In this document: positions 8,513-17,035 of the stretch, in pieces | Position numbering within the stretch: the stretch's first letter is position 1 | How the letters are laid out: each line of letters starts with the position of its first letter | NCBI GenBank assembly: GCA_026225095.1 | Contig: JAMFSC010000006.1 | Span: 1-39,320, forward strand | Reading direction: 5' to 3' | Source of the DNA: a bacterium | Lineage (GTDB): Bacteria > Acidobacteriota > Terriglobia > Terriglobales > Acidobacteriaceae | DNA: 39,320 nucleotides | Made by a program: the position numbers and the translations under genes | The notes under the pieces: generated by a model | What the model was told of the DNA's origin: nothing | The model's input: only the letters and a program-made list of their open reading frames with translations | The model's database searches: none

Positions 8513-8950
8513 ATGCCGACGAGTGTTGAAGGTCTATTGAAGATGCCTCAGTCCGAACTGGACGAGCTTTTCACCGCGAGTACAGCAGGGCCTATTCCGA
8601 ACGGACCTGCCAAAGGCACCGCGATCATTGCGCCTGGAACGACGTTCAGCCCGGAGATCGCGAAGTTTGTCACGTTCTTCGTGTGGGAGGGCAAGACATT
8701 CGATGCGGCGCATGGTGTGCTGACGAACCGTCTGCTCCACTTCGGGTTCAACGCGATCATCGCCGAGGTATACAAGGGAGACAGCTGGCTCGACGGCAAG
8801 GAGTGCATCGTGCTGGACTACTCGAAGACCTCGAATGTGGCGCAGTGGATCCGGGACGAGATCCGCCTGATTCAGCCGGGACTCTATCTTGGCAAGGTGT
8901 ACTGGAGTAAGAAACGGCTGATCGATTTCTGCCTTGAATTTCCGGTTTAG
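8513..8950 (+). CDS. Conserved protein of unknown function within the redox block
   Basis: 145 residues, soluble, with no signal peptide, membrane segment or cysteine pair. The ATG at 8513 follows GGAGGAAGT, an excellent ribosome-binding site, so the longer in-frame frame starting at 8393 (overlapping the GMC gene) was not used. Notable stretches are 'GPIPNGPAKGTAIIAPGT', 'VYKGDSWLDGKECIVLDYSK', 'WIRDEIRLIQPGLYLGKVYW' and the end 'RLIDFCLEFPV'. They give the impression of a small beta-barrel that might bind a lipid-like ligand, but I do not recognise a named family. It lies 82 bp after the GMC gene and 157 bp before the 829-residue diheme protein on the same strand. A role in the same pathway is inferred from position only. 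Confidence 0.75.
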   Translation: MPTSVEGLLKMPQSELDELFTASTAGPIPNGPAKGTAIIAPGTTFSPEIAKFVTFFVWEGKTFDAAHGVLTNRLLHFGFNAIIAEVYKGDSWLDGKECIVLDYSKTSNVAQWIRDEIRLIQPGLYLGKVYWSKKRLIDFCLEFPV

Positions 8951-9107
8951 TCGCCTTCTCTCGTTGACTTCTATCGAGGATCGGCTGCTTCCCATTGATC
9001 CCAACCTTCACTGCTGCGTGGGCGATGCTTTCATCGTGCTTCAGGACTGCTTTTTGGGCCTTCGCAACAACTTGTGCCAATCTTTGCTGTCTTGAGAAGA
9101 GGAGAAG

Positions 9108-11597
9108 ATGAAGAAGCTCTTTGCGATCTTTGTTTTCATTGTCGCCATCGTGGCTGTGATTTTGCTGGTTCGCTGGGTCGGCCGGCCACAGATCGGCCAT
9201 GTGAAGGATGAGGCTCAGCTTGCGGGATTGAATGCCGGCTCCTTCGTGGCCTCGGCCGACCCGTACTTCAAAGACATGGACGGCGGCGTTGCGCTGAATG
9301 AAGACGAGATTAAGGGAAGAAATACCTGGATCGTCTGGACCGCGGGTGACGATCGGCTGTGGGATAAGTTGTCGGTTACGAGCTTTGGGGCGCTCGATTT
9401 TGTGAAGACGCTTTCTTCGCATCCCAGCCTGAAGGCGCGGCGGGAGAACCGGTGGGAGTACCTGGGTCTGGTCAACGAGCCATGCTTCGTGCAGGCGACG
9501 GAGCCTGATCCGAGCCGGTATGGGCTGTGGCTCGACAAGTGGGATAAGACGCAGCCGGGCTGTGAGCGTGGCGATCCGTTCGAGGATGAGACGAAGTATC
9601 CAGGGGTGAAGTTTGGCGCGCGGGGGAAGAATATTCCAGCGGGCTCTTACTATGGCTATGCGTCCGGAATCGTGGGATTAAGACTGTTTCCGAATCCCGA
9701 GTTCGACGAAGCGGCCGAGAAGAAGTGGGATCCGGTGCGTTACTACACGGACCCGAGTTACTACGAGTCGAAGGATCTGATCAAGCCCTATCGGGTGGGC
9801 ATGTCGTGCGGGTTCTGTCATGTCGGGCCGAACCCGGTTAAGCCGCCTGCTGATCCGGAACATCCGAAGTGGGAGAACCTGAGCTCGAACGTGGGGGCGC
9901 AGTACTTCTGGATCGATCGCATCTTCGACTGGGATGCGAATGAGCAGAACTTTGTGCATCAGCTCTTTCACACCTCAAGGCCGGGTACGCTCGATACGTC
10001 TTTGATCTCGACCGATAGCATCAACAACCCGCGGACCATGAATGCGTTTTACCTGCTGGGGCCGCGGCTGGACGAGGCCAAGCGGTGGGGTAAGGAGACA
10101 CTTGCCGGTGGGAACCTCGATAACAAACAGTTCAACTCGTTTGTGAAGTCAGGGCCACTCACAGAATTCTTCCATCCACCGGATACGGTGCTTACACCAC
10201 GGGTGCTGAAGGATGGGTCCGATTCGGTCGGTGCGCTGGGCGCTTTGAACAGGGTGTATCTGAACATTGGGACGTTCAGCGAGGAATGGCTGCTGCACTT
10301 CAATGCACTCGTGGGTGGAAAGAAGATCACGCCCATCGAGGTGAAGGTCGCACGGGAGAACTCGGCGTACTTTGCGGCGACAGAGAACCAGACGCTTGGT
10401 ATGGCGGAGTTCTTCCTGAAGACGACGGGTCAACATCACCTGAAGGATGCGGGCGATGATGCGAACTCGAAGTATCTGAAGACCGATGCGGCCACGTTGA
10501 AGCAGGGCAGGATCGTCTTCGCGGAGAACTGTGCGCGGTGCCATTCGAGCAAGCAGCCGCAGCCGGCGGCGGGGCTCGACCCGAGTGGGTGCGCGGGCAA
10601 GAACTATATGTCCTGCTTCAACAACTACTGGGCGTGGACGAAGACCGACGACTTCAAGAGCAAGATGCGGACGATCGTGCTGGACGACAACTTCCTGACC
10701 GACAACTACCTGTCGGCGGAGATACGCGTGCCGGTAACGCTGCTACATACGAACGCATGCAGTCCTCTGGCAACGAATGCTCTGGGCGGGAATATCTGGG
10801 ATAACTTCTCGTCGCAGAGTTACAAGGACATGCCTTCAGTTGGGGAGATCACGTGGTATGACCCACTCTCCGGGGAGCCGAAGAAGTACACCATGCCTGC
10901 GGGTGGGCGAGGATATACCCGGCCACCATCGCTGGTGAGTCTGTGGTCCACGGCACCTTACCTGCTGAACAACGCGGTCGGACCGTTTGTGGTCGATCCT
11001 TCGGTCGATGGCAGAATGAAGTCTTTCCAGGCTTCGATCGAGCAGATGCTCTGGCCGGAGAAGCGCGTCCACGACCAGTATCTTGGGACCAGGGTTCCCG
11101 GCGTGATCGATCGGACGACGACGCGTAGTTCTCTGAATGTGGCGGTTGGATATCTACCGGATTTTCTGCGGCCGTTCTTTGGGCTTGGGCAGGAGCTGGC
11201 ACCGTGGATCTTTGGCAGGGGCGGTGTGCAGCTTGGTCCAATTCCGGCTGGGACGCCCGTGGGCCTGCTGACGAATCTGAACCCGATGTCCGAGGATCCA
11301 GAGCATAACCTGGAGCACAATAAGAAGCTGGCTCAGCTGGTGCTCGATCTGAATAGCGACCTGAAGCGTCTTCCAAAGTATGCGACGGACGCCCAGGCTG
11401 CGGAGGTATTTAGCAAGCAGGTGCCCCAGATGCTTGAGCTGAGTAAATGCCCGGATCTGGTCGTCAATCGCGGGCATTACTTCGGCACCGATTATGTTGA
11501 GCCTGGGGAGACGAAGGAGCAGGCATTGGCGGAGCGCGGACCCGGTCTCAGCGATAGCGACAAGCGCGCGCTGATCGAGTTTCTGAAGACGTTCTGA
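9108..11597 (+). CDS. Large membrane-anchored diheme c-type cytochrome
   Basis: 829 residues: an N-terminal uncleaved or signal-type anchor (MKKLFAIFVFIVAIVAVILL), then a periplasmic protein with CGFCH at 234-238 and CARCH at 475-479. The order of two widely spaced hemes and the segments 'SVGALGALNRVYLNIGTFSE' and 'RGYTRPPSLVSLWSTAPYLL' resemble RoxA-like and diheme-peroxidase-like cytochromes, in which the segment after the second heme carries 'PSL..lW.tAPYL.NG'. It is larger than typical members. AGAGGAGAAG directly precedes the ATG. It is the last gene of the same-strand redox block and is followed by a convergent gene. An electron-transfer or oxygenase role linked to the GMC enzyme is inferred; no substrate can be named. 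The 157-bp gap before it could hold its own promoter, but none is obvious. Confidence 0.8.
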   Translation: MKKLFAIFVFIVAIVAVILLVRWVGRPQIGHVKDEAQLAGLNAGSFVASADPYFKDMDGGVALNEDEIKGRNTWIVWTAGDDRLWDKLSVTSFGALDFVKTLSSHPSLKARRENRWEYLGLVNEPCFVQATEPDPSRYGLWLDKWDKTQPGCERGDPFEDETKYPGVKFGARGKNIPAGSYYGYASGIVGLRLFPNPEFDEAAEKKWDPVRYYTDPSYYESKDLIKPYRVGMSCGFCHVGPNPVKPPADPEHPKWENLSSNVGAQYFWIDRIFDWDANEQNFVHQLFHTSRPGTLDTSLISTDSINNPRTMNAFYLLGPRLDEAKRWGKETLAGGNLDNKQFNSFVKSGPLTEFFHPPDTVLTPRVLKDGSDSVGALGALNRVYLNIGTFSEEWLLHFNALVGGKKITPIEVKVARENSAYFAATENQTLGMAEFFLKTTGQHHLKDAGDDANSKYLKTDAATLKQGRIVFAENCARCHSSKQPQPAAGLDPSGCAGKNYMSCFNNYWAWTKTDDFKSKMRTIVLDDNFLTDNYLSAEIRVPVTLLHTNACSPLATNALGGNIWDNFSSQSYKDMPSVGEITWYDPLSGEPKKYTMPAGGRGYTRPPSLVSLWSTAPYLLNNAVGPFVVDPSVDGRMKSFQASIEQMLWPEKRVHDQYLGTRVPGVIDRTTTRSSLNVAVGYLPDFLRPFFGLGQELAPWIFGRGGVQLGPIPAGTPVGLLTNLNPMSEDPEHNLEHNKKLAQLVLDLNSDLKRLPKYATDAQAAEVFSKQVPQMLELSKCPDLVVNRGHYFGTDYVEPGETKEQALAERGPGLSDSDKRALIEFLKTF

Positions 11598-11608
11598 TAG
11601 AGTGCCTG

Positions 11609-11629
11609 GACGCCTTCGCTGAGGGCGTC
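11609..11629. terminator. Short hairpin between convergent genes, possible terminator
   Basis: GACGCC (11609-11614) pairs with GGCGTC (11624-11629) around a 9-base loop, between the stop of the 829-residue cytochrome and the stop of the converging hydrolase gene, whose stop codon it overlaps. There is no T-run on either side, so intrinsic termination is uncertain. Confidence 0.3.
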
Positions 11630-12749
11630 AGTGGGCTTCGGTCTGCTGCATGAAGGCGGCGAGATCGTCCTTCCAGATGGCGGCCTGGGTGTGGGTTCCG
11701 TGGCCGCGCGTGGCGTCCGAGATGGGGATGAGGATGAAGCGTCCGTGAGGCAGACGCTTCACCATCTGCTGGGCGATGCCAAGCTCGGAAGGATTGATAA
11801 AGTCGTCGGCGGAGTTGATCCAGAGAACGGGCGCGGTGATCTTATCGAGGTTCGGAGCGGGGTTGTAATTGCGGCTCGCGTTAACGTAAAAGATCATGTC
11901 GTTGGCGTCGGTACGGGCCATGGTGGTGGCGAGGTACTTATCGACATAGGCCTCGGCGGCGGCGCGCGTGGGAGCCTGCTTCTGCATCTGGAGCGGCGCG
12001 GAGCCCATTACTAGGAGAAGTTCATTGGCGGTGCGGAGGCCTTGCATGGGCTCGGTCTTATACTCGCCGCCCTGCCAGGCGGGGTCCTGCCGGATGGCCT
12101 GGATGATCATGTAGCGCATCATGCGGTTGCGTCCCGCGAGTTCGACGGGGAGGCAGGCGAAGGGGGCGAGGGCCTGGGCGAAGGTGGGGAAGGTCTCGCC
12201 CCATACGAACGCCTGCATGCAGCCCATCGACGTGCCGAGGATGAGGCGGAGGTGATCGACGTGCAGGCCCTTGGTGAGCATGGTGTGCTGGGATGTGACC
12301 ATGTCGTCGTAATCGTACTGAGGGAAGTGGGCGCGGAGGCCGTCGGATGGCTTTGAGGAGGTGCCCTGGCCGATGTCATCGGGGAGGATGACGAAGTACT
12401 TCCGGATGTCGAGGACGCCGCCGGGTGGGAAGAGGATATTTGAAAAAACGGGATTGAGGAGCGAGTGAGCGTCGCCACCGGTGCCGTGGAGGAGAAGGAT
12501 CGCGTTGTCGACGTGCCCCGCCGCGTCACGGTGGGGCTGGCCCAGGGTCAGGTAGTGGAGGCGGAGATGATCGATGGTCTCTCCATCTTTGAAGTGGAAG
12601 TTATCGATGGTGAAGGTGCCGTCGGTGGTGGGCCAGGAGACGGTTGCCCGGGTGGATTTCGTTGGGGCGAGCGGGATAGCCGTCTGGGCTCCAAGCGACG
12701 CGGCTCCAAGGAGGAAGGCAATGACGGTCAGCGCGGTCTTTGAACACAT
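11628..12749 (-). CDS. Exported alpha/beta hydrolase of the homoserine O-acetyltransferase (MetX)-like type
   Basis: 373 residues with a cleavable signal peptide (hydrophobic 7-20, ending LGAQT), so it acts outside the cytoplasm. The fold is the MetX-type alpha/beta hydrolase: 'DNAILLLHGTGGDAHS' (oxyanion loop), 'DDIGQGTSSKPS', the nucleophile elbow GTSMGCMQA with Ser174, the acid in 'NSADDFINP' (Asp315 by alignment) and a terminal His in 'RGHGTHTQAAIW' (His350 or His353). Genuine methionine-pathway MetX is cytoplasmic, so despite the resemblance this is more likely a secreted esterase or acyl-transfer enzyme. It ends 30 bp from the converging cytochrome gene and follows a diheme cytochrome gene (51-bp gap), with which it may be co-transcribed. 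Confidence 0.8.
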   Translation of the reverse strand: MCSKTALTVIAFLLGAASLGAQTAIPLAPTKSTRATVSWPTTDGTFTIDNFHFKDGETIDHLRLHYLTLGQPHRDAAGHVDNAILLLHGTGGDAHSLLNPVFSNILFPPGGVLDIRKYFVILPDDIGQGTSSKPSDGLRAHFPQYDYDDMVTSQHTMLTKGLHVDHLRLILGTSMGCMQAFVWGETFPTFAQALAPFACLPVELAGRNRMMRYMIIQAIRQDPAWQGGEYKTEPMQGLRTANELLLVMGSAPLQMQKQAPTRAAAEAYVDKYLATTMARTDANDMIFYVNASRNYNPAPNLDKITAPVLWINSADDFINPSELGIAQQMVKRLPHGRFILIPISDATRGHGTHTQAAIWKDDLAAFMQQTEAH

Positions 12750-12800
12750 GAGGCGGATCTCCGGCGGTGCAACTCGGTATTAGATGCCGCCTGATCGCGG

Positions 12801-13820
12801 CTAAGGAGCCAGGGAGGCGAGATAGGCGACGATCGCGACGATATCCGTGTTGGTCAGTTTGGCTACGGGGCCCTTCATCATGAGGGCTCCGGGACCATTG
12901 CGGGCGCCGGTCTGGAAGTCGATGATCTGGCGGGTCATCTGACTGGGGGAGCGGCCGGCGATGGAGGGGATGTTGCCTGTTCCTCTGAGGTCGGATCCAT
13001 GGCAGAGAATGCAGGGCATCGTCTTGCCGTCACCACCTGACTTGACCAGCAACTCTCCGGTGTGGAGGCTGCCGGTGGGAACATAGGCGACGAAGCCGGA
13101 GGTGGAGTCGCGTAGCTCGGTCTTCTCAAGATTCTCGGGGAGCTCGATGACGCGATCACCAATGGGTTCGGTCCCGCCCGCTTCGCTGGCGACGAGCATG
13201 CCCCCGGCGATGCGCGATTTGGGCACTGTGTCTGACTCGACGACGCGGATCCAGCGCTGCGGCTTCAGCGCGGCGAAGTAGGCGACGCCTTCCTGTATCT
13301 CCTCGGGGGTGGCGGCCTTTGCGGTGTGGATCATGTTCTTGACCGAGCCCATGCGTGGCTCGGAGCTGTGGCGGAGATCGGTCTTGAAGTCGTTGAACTG
13401 CTGGAGCATGTAGGCTGCGGGAAGGCCTGCGATGCCCTGATTCTCGGGGCGTCCCAGGCCGTTCGGCAGGTGGCAGTATCCGCAGGCGTAGGCGTCGGGC
13501 CTCCTTCCGTTCGTGACGGCCGGGGGCATTTTAGGATGGGAGCCCGGGTACCAGTCGGGAACGGCGAAGAGGTCGGCGATCTGTTTGCGCGTATAGGTGG
13601 CGGTGCTGTTGGGCAGGTGCATCGGTTCGTCGCCGGGGAGGGAGGCGAGTGGATTCGCTCCCGTACTGGCGGGCTGCGGCGGGATGGGGTACGTCCACAG
13701 CGGTAAGGCCCGAGGAGAGGCGGCGACCGGACCCTCTGGAGCCTGAGCCCAGAGGGTCGTGACGCTGATGCTCACCGCGAGGGCTACCTTGACGATTGGG
13801 ACGCGCCTACTGGGCTTCAT
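12801..13820 (-). CDS. Exported diheme cytochrome c
   Basis: 339 residues with a signal peptide (MKPSRRVPIVKVALAVSISV, cleavage near LWAQA) and two class I cytochrome c domains. Heme sites are CGYCH (113-117) and CILCH (270-274). Likely Met axial ligands lie in 'SEPRMGSVKNMIH' and 'GALMMKGPVAKL'. The domain ends 'NTDIVAIVAYLASLAP' and 'TPEEIQEGVAYFAALKP' are the usual last helices of such domains, so this is a complete two-domain carrier of the c553/c4 style that shuttles electrons in the periplasm. It sits between an M61 peptidase gene and the exported hydrolase, all on the minus strand with gaps of 45-51 bp. It may serve the oxidases of the converging redox block, but that is only positional inference. 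Confidence 0.87.
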   Translation of the reverse strand: MKPSRRVPIVKVALAVSISVTTLWAQAPEGPVAASPRALPLWTYPIPPQPASTGANPLASLPGDEPMHLPNSTATYTRKQIADLFAVPDWYPGSHPKMPPAVTNGRRPDAYACGYCHLPNGLGRPENQGIAGLPAAYMLQQFNDFKTDLRHSSEPRMGSVKNMIHTAKAATPEEIQEGVAYFAALKPQRWIRVVESDTVPKSRIAGGMLVASEAGGTEPIGDRVIELPENLEKTELRDSTSGFVAYVPTGSLHTGELLVKSGGDGKTMPCILCHGSDLRGTGNIPSIAGRSPSQMTRQIIDFQTGARNGPGALMMKGPVAKLTNTDIVAIVAYLASLAP

Positions 13821-13865
13821 GTTTGTATTCTCCGACCGCCGATTGGAATGTCTATCTATGGGAGA

Positions 13866-15800
13866 TTACTCGCTGGCGGCCTTCGATGTCCGGGCCGATG
13901 GCAGAGATGCTGGATCGGGGGTCGTGAGGGGTTTGGTGATGTCATCGAGGTAAGCGGGAGCTCCTTCGATGCGCTGGAGGGCCGGGTACTTCTCTCCTTC
14001 AAAGTAGGGAATGTCGACGAGAGAGATGAAGGTATCGGACTGGACGATGAGGTAGATGGGCTCGGTCTTGCCCTTCGCGGCGACGATGGCTGCCTTCAGT
14101 CCGTCGGCGGTGAAGACTTGGCCGTTGACGGCGATGATCTTGGAGCCAGGGGCCAACTTGGCCTTGTCGGCGGGGCCGGCCCAGCGGACGTCGGAGATGG
14201 CACCTTCGCCTGAGACGCGGAGTCCGAGGGAGTACCAGACATTGGGTCCGGCGTTGCGTCCGCGCTGAGCGCTCGGCTCGCGCTCGGTGGCGCTTGGGTG
14301 GTCGAGGTAGACGAGGCGGTAGCCGCCCTGCTCGATGCCGGCGAGGTCGGCGTGAGGGGCGAGCGTGGTGATACGGGTGCGGAGGAAGGTGTCCCAATCG
14401 TAGGGGACGACCTCGTTGAGGTCGTGGACAAGATCCTTGAACTCATACGGGACGATGACCGGGCCGGTATTGCCGCCCTTGCCAAGGAAGATGTGGTGGA
14501 AGTCGGTGAGGGACTTCTTGTTGCCGGTGAGCTTGCGGATGGTGGTGTCGGCGTCGAGCCAGAGGAGTTCGCCCTCCTGGTAGTAGTCCTGGCCACGCTT
14601 CCAGTTGGACCACGCAGGGTCTCCGCCGCGGAGAATAGAGGCGGCGATGGCGGTGTCTTCGGTGTTGCGCCAGGTGCGGCCGGGTTTGGAGTCGAGGTTG
14701 GCTGCGGAGGTCGCGAGGATGTCGCGGTACTGCGCCTGCGTCTTGAGGCCGGAGCGGGCGGCGAGGACGTTGCCCATGTACTGGGTCATACCTTCGTAGA
14801 CCCACAGGAGATCGCCCTGCTCGGGCTCGAAGAAGGTGTTCTGGTAGAGACGACCCGGGCGGCGATACTTGCCGTTCCAGGAGTGGGTGAACTCATGGGC
14901 CAGCAGGTCGGAGGCCGAGACCTGGCGGGTCGCGTCCGAGAAGGTCTTCTCGCCGACTCCGTTGTCGGAGGACTGGCCGTGCTCAAGGCCTTCCCCGCCG
15001 GCTACGTCCGAAAGGGTGAGAAGGAAGTGGTAGACGTTGTAGTGACGCGAGTTGTAAGCGGCGCCGGTCTCGTGGACCAGGTTGTTGAGCTCGGCGAGGA
15101 GCTGGGGGCGGAGGTTCGAATCTTCAGGCTGGTCGGAGACGACATCGATGTAGTGCTTCGGCGTGACATCGGGTGCGAGGGCGAACTCGTGGAAGTATTG
15201 GCCGGTGATGACGGGGGAGTCTTCGAGCTGTTCTACCGTTGTGGCGGCGTATCTGGTCGACGAACCCGGCATGGCGGAGGTGGAGACGCTGGCCGCTTCA
15301 CCGAGCGGGGTCAGTGCAGTTCCGATGCCCCAGCCGGTGGGGACGATGACGGTGGGCTGGATCTGGATCTCGCGGACGGGGAGCCCGACCGGGTAGAGCA
15401 GGAGCTTCTCCCATTCGAGGACGGCCATCTTCTGCGAGACGCGTGCGGTGACGATGCAGTCGAGGTGGGCGTGCAGGGTCTTGACGCCCTTGGGAACCGT
15501 GACATGGAACTCGTAGAGGTTGACGTCGTCCCGGCGCCACGGCAGGACTTGTCCATCGGCGGTGAAGACGACGCCGGTGATCTGGTCGACGGGGCCGGTG
15601 GGACGGTGATTACCGGGAATCCACTTGGGGGTGGTGAGGGTGATGGGGCCGGCGGTGACTGGGATGTCGACCTCGGCGTGGTAGATCTTGCGGGGACCTT
15701 CGGAGAGGTCAGCGGTGATCTGGATGGGGGTCGTCTTGTAGGGCTGGGCGAGTGCGGCGGTGGTGAGGAGGGCGGCGAACAGGGTGGGGCGGATGATCAT
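13866..15800 (-). CDS. Exported M61-family (glycyl aminopeptidase-type) metallopeptidase with PDZ domain
   Basis: 644 residues from the ATG at 15800, which gives a clean signal peptide (MIIRPTLFAALLTTAALAQ); an in-frame ATG 17 codons upstream is less likely because it would bury that peptide. Domains in order: an N-terminal beta-sandwich of M61 proteins (about 20-190); the catalytic domain with zinc motif HEFTH (His302, Glu303, His306) in 'LAHEFTHSWNGKYRRP'; the third ligand Glu336 in 'VYEGMTQYMG'; and a C-terminal PDZ domain ('LGLRVSGEGAISDVRWAGPA', 'APGSKIIAVNGQVF'). All catalytic residues are present. It would trim or degrade peptides in the periplasm or outside the cell. The neighbours (ribD upstream, cytochrome c downstream) suggest no shared pathway. 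Confidence 0.9.
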   Translation of the reverse strand: MIIRPTLFAALLTTAALAQPYKTTPIQITADLSEGPRKIYHAEVDIPVTAGPITLTTPKWIPGNHRPTGPVDQITGVVFTADGQVLPWRRDDVNLYEFHVTVPKGVKTLHAHLDCIVTARVSQKMAVLEWEKLLLYPVGLPVREIQIQPTVIVPTGWGIGTALTPLGEAASVSTSAMPGSSTRYAATTVEQLEDSPVITGQYFHEFALAPDVTPKHYIDVVSDQPEDSNLRPQLLAELNNLVHETGAAYNSRHYNVYHFLLTLSDVAGGEGLEHGQSSDNGVGEKTFSDATRQVSASDLLAHEFTHSWNGKYRRPGRLYQNTFFEPEQGDLLWVYEGMTQYMGNVLAARSGLKTQAQYRDILATSAANLDSKPGRTWRNTEDTAIAASILRGGDPAWSNWKRGQDYYQEGELLWLDADTTIRKLTGNKKSLTDFHHIFLGKGGNTGPVIVPYEFKDLVHDLNEVVPYDWDTFLRTRITTLAPHADLAGIEQGGYRLVYLDHPSATEREPSAQRGRNAGPNVWYSLGLRVSGEGAISDVRWAGPADKAKLAPGSKIIAVNGQVFTADGLKAAIVAAKGKTEPIYLIVQSDTFISLVDIPYFEGEKYPALQRIEGAPAYLDDITKPLTTPDPASLPSARTSKAASE

Positions 15801-15887
15801 GCGGCGGGAGATCCTCTCTTGGCGGAAGCAGGAGTGAGATTGTGGGGTCATTCTTAGGACGACGGTGATGCCCGGAAAGACGCAGGT

Positions 15888-17012
15888 TTATGGGAGGTCG
15901 GCCCACGGGTCGTGGAGATATCCGGACACGCGCGCATCTTCTCCGGGGCCGTGTTCGAAGGCGACTCGTTCGACGCGTTTCAGGCGCTGCTCGAACAGGT
16001 AGGGGGAGGCAAAGCCCTCTGCGAAGGGGAGGGCAGTTGGGCCGAGTTCGGTCTCCGAGTAGAAGAGGACTGCCTTGTCGACAAGGTCGTGCTGGAGAAA
16101 GGCTCCGTTTAGAGAGGAGCCGGTTTCGAGGAGGAGGGAGAGGATCTTGCGGTCGGCGAGGATCTTCAAGACGGCAGGGAGTGGGAGGTGCGCGTCTACA
16201 GCAGGGATCGGTAGGACCTCGACGCCGAGCGCTGTGAGGGCGGCGAGGTGGGGTGGGGGGGCGGTGGGGGTGCAGAGGGCGAGCAGGTCGTCGTGGGCGG
16301 TGAGGACCAGTTGGGAGGTGAGGGGGGTGCGGAGGTGGGAGTCGAGGACGACGCGGAGGAGGGGGCGGCGACGGGGGAAGGAGGTGCGGTCGGTGAGGGC
16401 GGGGTCGTCGGCGAGGACGGTGCCGATGCCGGTCAGGATGGCGTCGGAGGCGTGACGGAGGCGCTGGACGTCGGCTCGGGCGGTGGGGCCGGTGAGCCAG
16501 TGGGGCTGGTTGGGGCGGCGGGCTGCGGGAGGTGGGGCCAGCTTGCCGTCTACCGAGAGGGCGGCCTTGAGGGTGACGAATGGGGTGTGGTGCCGGATGA
16601 AGTGGGCGAAGGGGTCGTTGAGGGCGCGGGCCTCGGCCTGGAGGAGGCCGACGGTGACGTTCACACCGGCTGCTCGGAGGCGAGCGATGCCCTGGCCGCT
16701 GACCTGGGGATTTGGGTCCTGGGTAGCGACGACGACGCGGGCGACGCCGGAGGCGATGAGGGCGTCGGCGCAGGGGCCGGTGCGTCCGTGGTGGGAGCAG
16801 GGCTCGAGGGTTACGTACGCGGTTGCTCCGCGGGGGTCGTGGCCGAGGGCGGCGGCTTGCTTGAGGGCGGCGATCTCGGCGTGGTCGAAGCGGTCGTAGA
16901 AGTGGGCGCCTTCGCCGAGCACTCGATCGTTGCGGGTGAGGACGCAGCCCACCTGGGGATTCGGAGAGGCGAGGCCTATGCTCGCTTCAGCGAGCTGGAG
17001 GGCCCGGCGCAT
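15888..17012 (-). CDS. ribD: Bifunctional riboflavin biosynthesis protein RibD (deaminase/reductase)
   Basis: Carries out two early steps of riboflavin synthesis: deamination of diaminohydroxyphosphoribosylaminopyrimidine, then NADPH-dependent reduction of the ribosyl side chain. The 374 residues show the CMP/dCMP-deaminase zinc motif HAE (44-46) and PCSHHGRTGPC (Cys72, Cys81), then the reductase domain ('PFVTLKAALSVDGKLA', 'SDAILTGIGTVLADDPALT', 'LLLETGSSLNGAFL'). The usual N-terminal pattern (D..FMRRALELA) appears as 'EDDEIHMRRALQLAE', but the residues before Met1 are encoded upstream of the only available ATG; no ATG, GTG or TTG lies in frame before a TGA at about 17063. A run of eight C at 17039-17046 lies there. 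No FMN riboswitch is visible upstream. Confidence 0.92.
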   Translation of the reverse strand: MRRALQLAEASIGLASPNPQVGCVLTRNDRVLGEGAHFYDRFDHAEIAALKQAAALGHDPRGATAYVTLEPCSHHGRTGPCADALIASGVARVVVATQDPNPQVSGQGIARLRAAGVNVTVGLLQAEARALNDPFAHFIRHHTPFVTLKAALSVDGKLAPPPAARRPNQPHWLTGPTARADVQRLRHASDAILTGIGTVLADDPALTDRTSFPRRRPLLRVVLDSHLRTPLTSQLVLTAHDDLLALCTPTAPPPHLAALTALGVEVLPIPAVDAHLPLPAVLKILADRKILSLLLETGSSLNGAFLQHDLVDKAVLFYSETELGPTALPFAEGFASPYLFEQRLKRVERVAFEHGPGEDARVSGYLHDPWADLP

Positions 17013-17035
17013 GTGGATTTCGTCGTCTTCGATGA

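Noticed and set aside
14298..15857. A 519-codon open frame on the plus strand opposite the M61 peptidase
   Set aside because: Low-complexity Gly/Asp/Val composition with no motif; the minus strand has the HEFTH zinc site and a PDZ domain.
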